Of a DNA stretch of 14,182 bases, positions 13,849 to 14,182 are shown piece by piece. Source of the stretch: Cesiribacter sp. (GTDB lineage: Bacteria; Bacteroidota; Bacteroidia; Cytophagales; Cyclobacteriaceae). Position 1 is the first letter of the stretch. Each line of letters begins with the position of its first letter. The DNA lies in NCBI GenBank assembly GCA_030147305.1, contig JASLAE010000467.1, positions 1 through 14,182 of the forward strand, given 5' to 3'. Below the pieces are notes generated by a model, which had not been told where the DNA came from, ran no database searches, and saw only the letters and a list, made by a program, of their open reading frames with translations. The translations under genes and the position numbers were made by a program.

Positions 13849-14182
13849 GCTACCCTTTGCATTAACTCGAGAAACCGGGCTTTTTCAGGAACAGGCTCCT
13901 ACATTTTTAATGGCCATATGATGAGAATCATAGCTGCCAACCTGGAATTTTAGCTTGCCCGATCCCATTCCGCAATTGCCTTATTCCATCCGATGATCAC
14001 CGGCATCACCCATTTCAGCTGAATTCATACAGCTATACAAGAATCGGGCAGTGCTTATTTTTTTTAATACTAAATTGCCCAGCGGAAGAGGTGACTGAAA
14101 ATATACCCACTTTAACTCTTTATTTTTCAGCAGCCTGCAGGCTTGTACCAACTGCTATCATCCTACCCGGTAATCAATAACG
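13849..14182. other. Intergenic stretch at the right edge
   Basis: These 334 bases after the second regulator contain no open frame I can support. A T-rich run near 14057-14066 is not preceded by a clear stem. No repeat or RNA gene is visible. The next gene presumably lies beyond the window. Confidence 0.5.

Noticed and set aside
1..14182. CRISPR arrays, insertion sequences, defence or phage modules
   Set aside because: No regularly spaced repeats, transposase or integrase motifs, or nuclease/helicase-like proteins were found on either strand.

Overview
The window reads as a piece of a Bacteroidota chromosome, most likely from the Cytophagales. I base this on a protein with a C-terminal type IX secretion sorting domain, a BlaI/M56 pair whose peptidase carries a TonB-receptor-plug-like tail typical of this phylum, a Bacteroidota-type DUF2264 protein, CheY-like stand-alone response regulators, and starts without clear Shine-Dalgarno sequences. 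I cannot name a genus. Gene density is moderate, and several 300-700 base stretches hold no convincing gene. No phage, insertion sequence, CRISPR array, intact tRNA or rRNA is visible.

Region 1 (1-2800): the 3' part of a DUF2264 gene on the plus strand faces a minus-strand pair, a BlaI-type repressor and an M56 (BlaR1/MecR1-like) membrane metallopeptidase, separated by 2 bases. Four evenly spaced TACGA/TCGTA half-sites lie just before the repressor start and look like its own operator. Past the 3' end of the peptidase gene lies a decayed relic of the tail of a second M56-type gene, so the locus once held two copies of this domain.

Region 2 (2900-4800): on the minus strand, a four-helix membrane protein of unknown function precedes a membrane-anchored monohaem cytochrome c, which ends at a clear terminator. 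About 690 bases of gene-poor DNA follow.

Region 3 (4750-7700): a DUF808 (YedI-like) membrane protein with a very strong terminator; a gap with a possible tRNA 3'-end remnant; then a small CBU_0592-like membrane protein divergent from a LysR regulator, with a candidate LysR-type box between them.

Region 4 (7590-11110): an acyl-lipid/acyl-CoA fatty acid desaturase with three histidine boxes and an ordered set of TAACGTT-containing repeats in its long leader region. Upstream of it is a large secreted protein with Ig/cadherin-like segments, a MopE-type acidic metal-binding motif and a T9SS sorting tail.

Region 5 (11100-14182): a gene-poor stretch, a small exported protein followed by two consecutive terminators, a perfect 10-bp palindrome resembling a REP-type element, and two stand-alone receiver-domain response regulators with no kinase in view.

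Most genes are recognisable families. I do not see a clearly new multi-gene system. The items most worth a second look are the M56 relic next to its shortened intact relative, the phased BlaI operator, the desaturase upstream repeats and the palindrome at 12392-12414.
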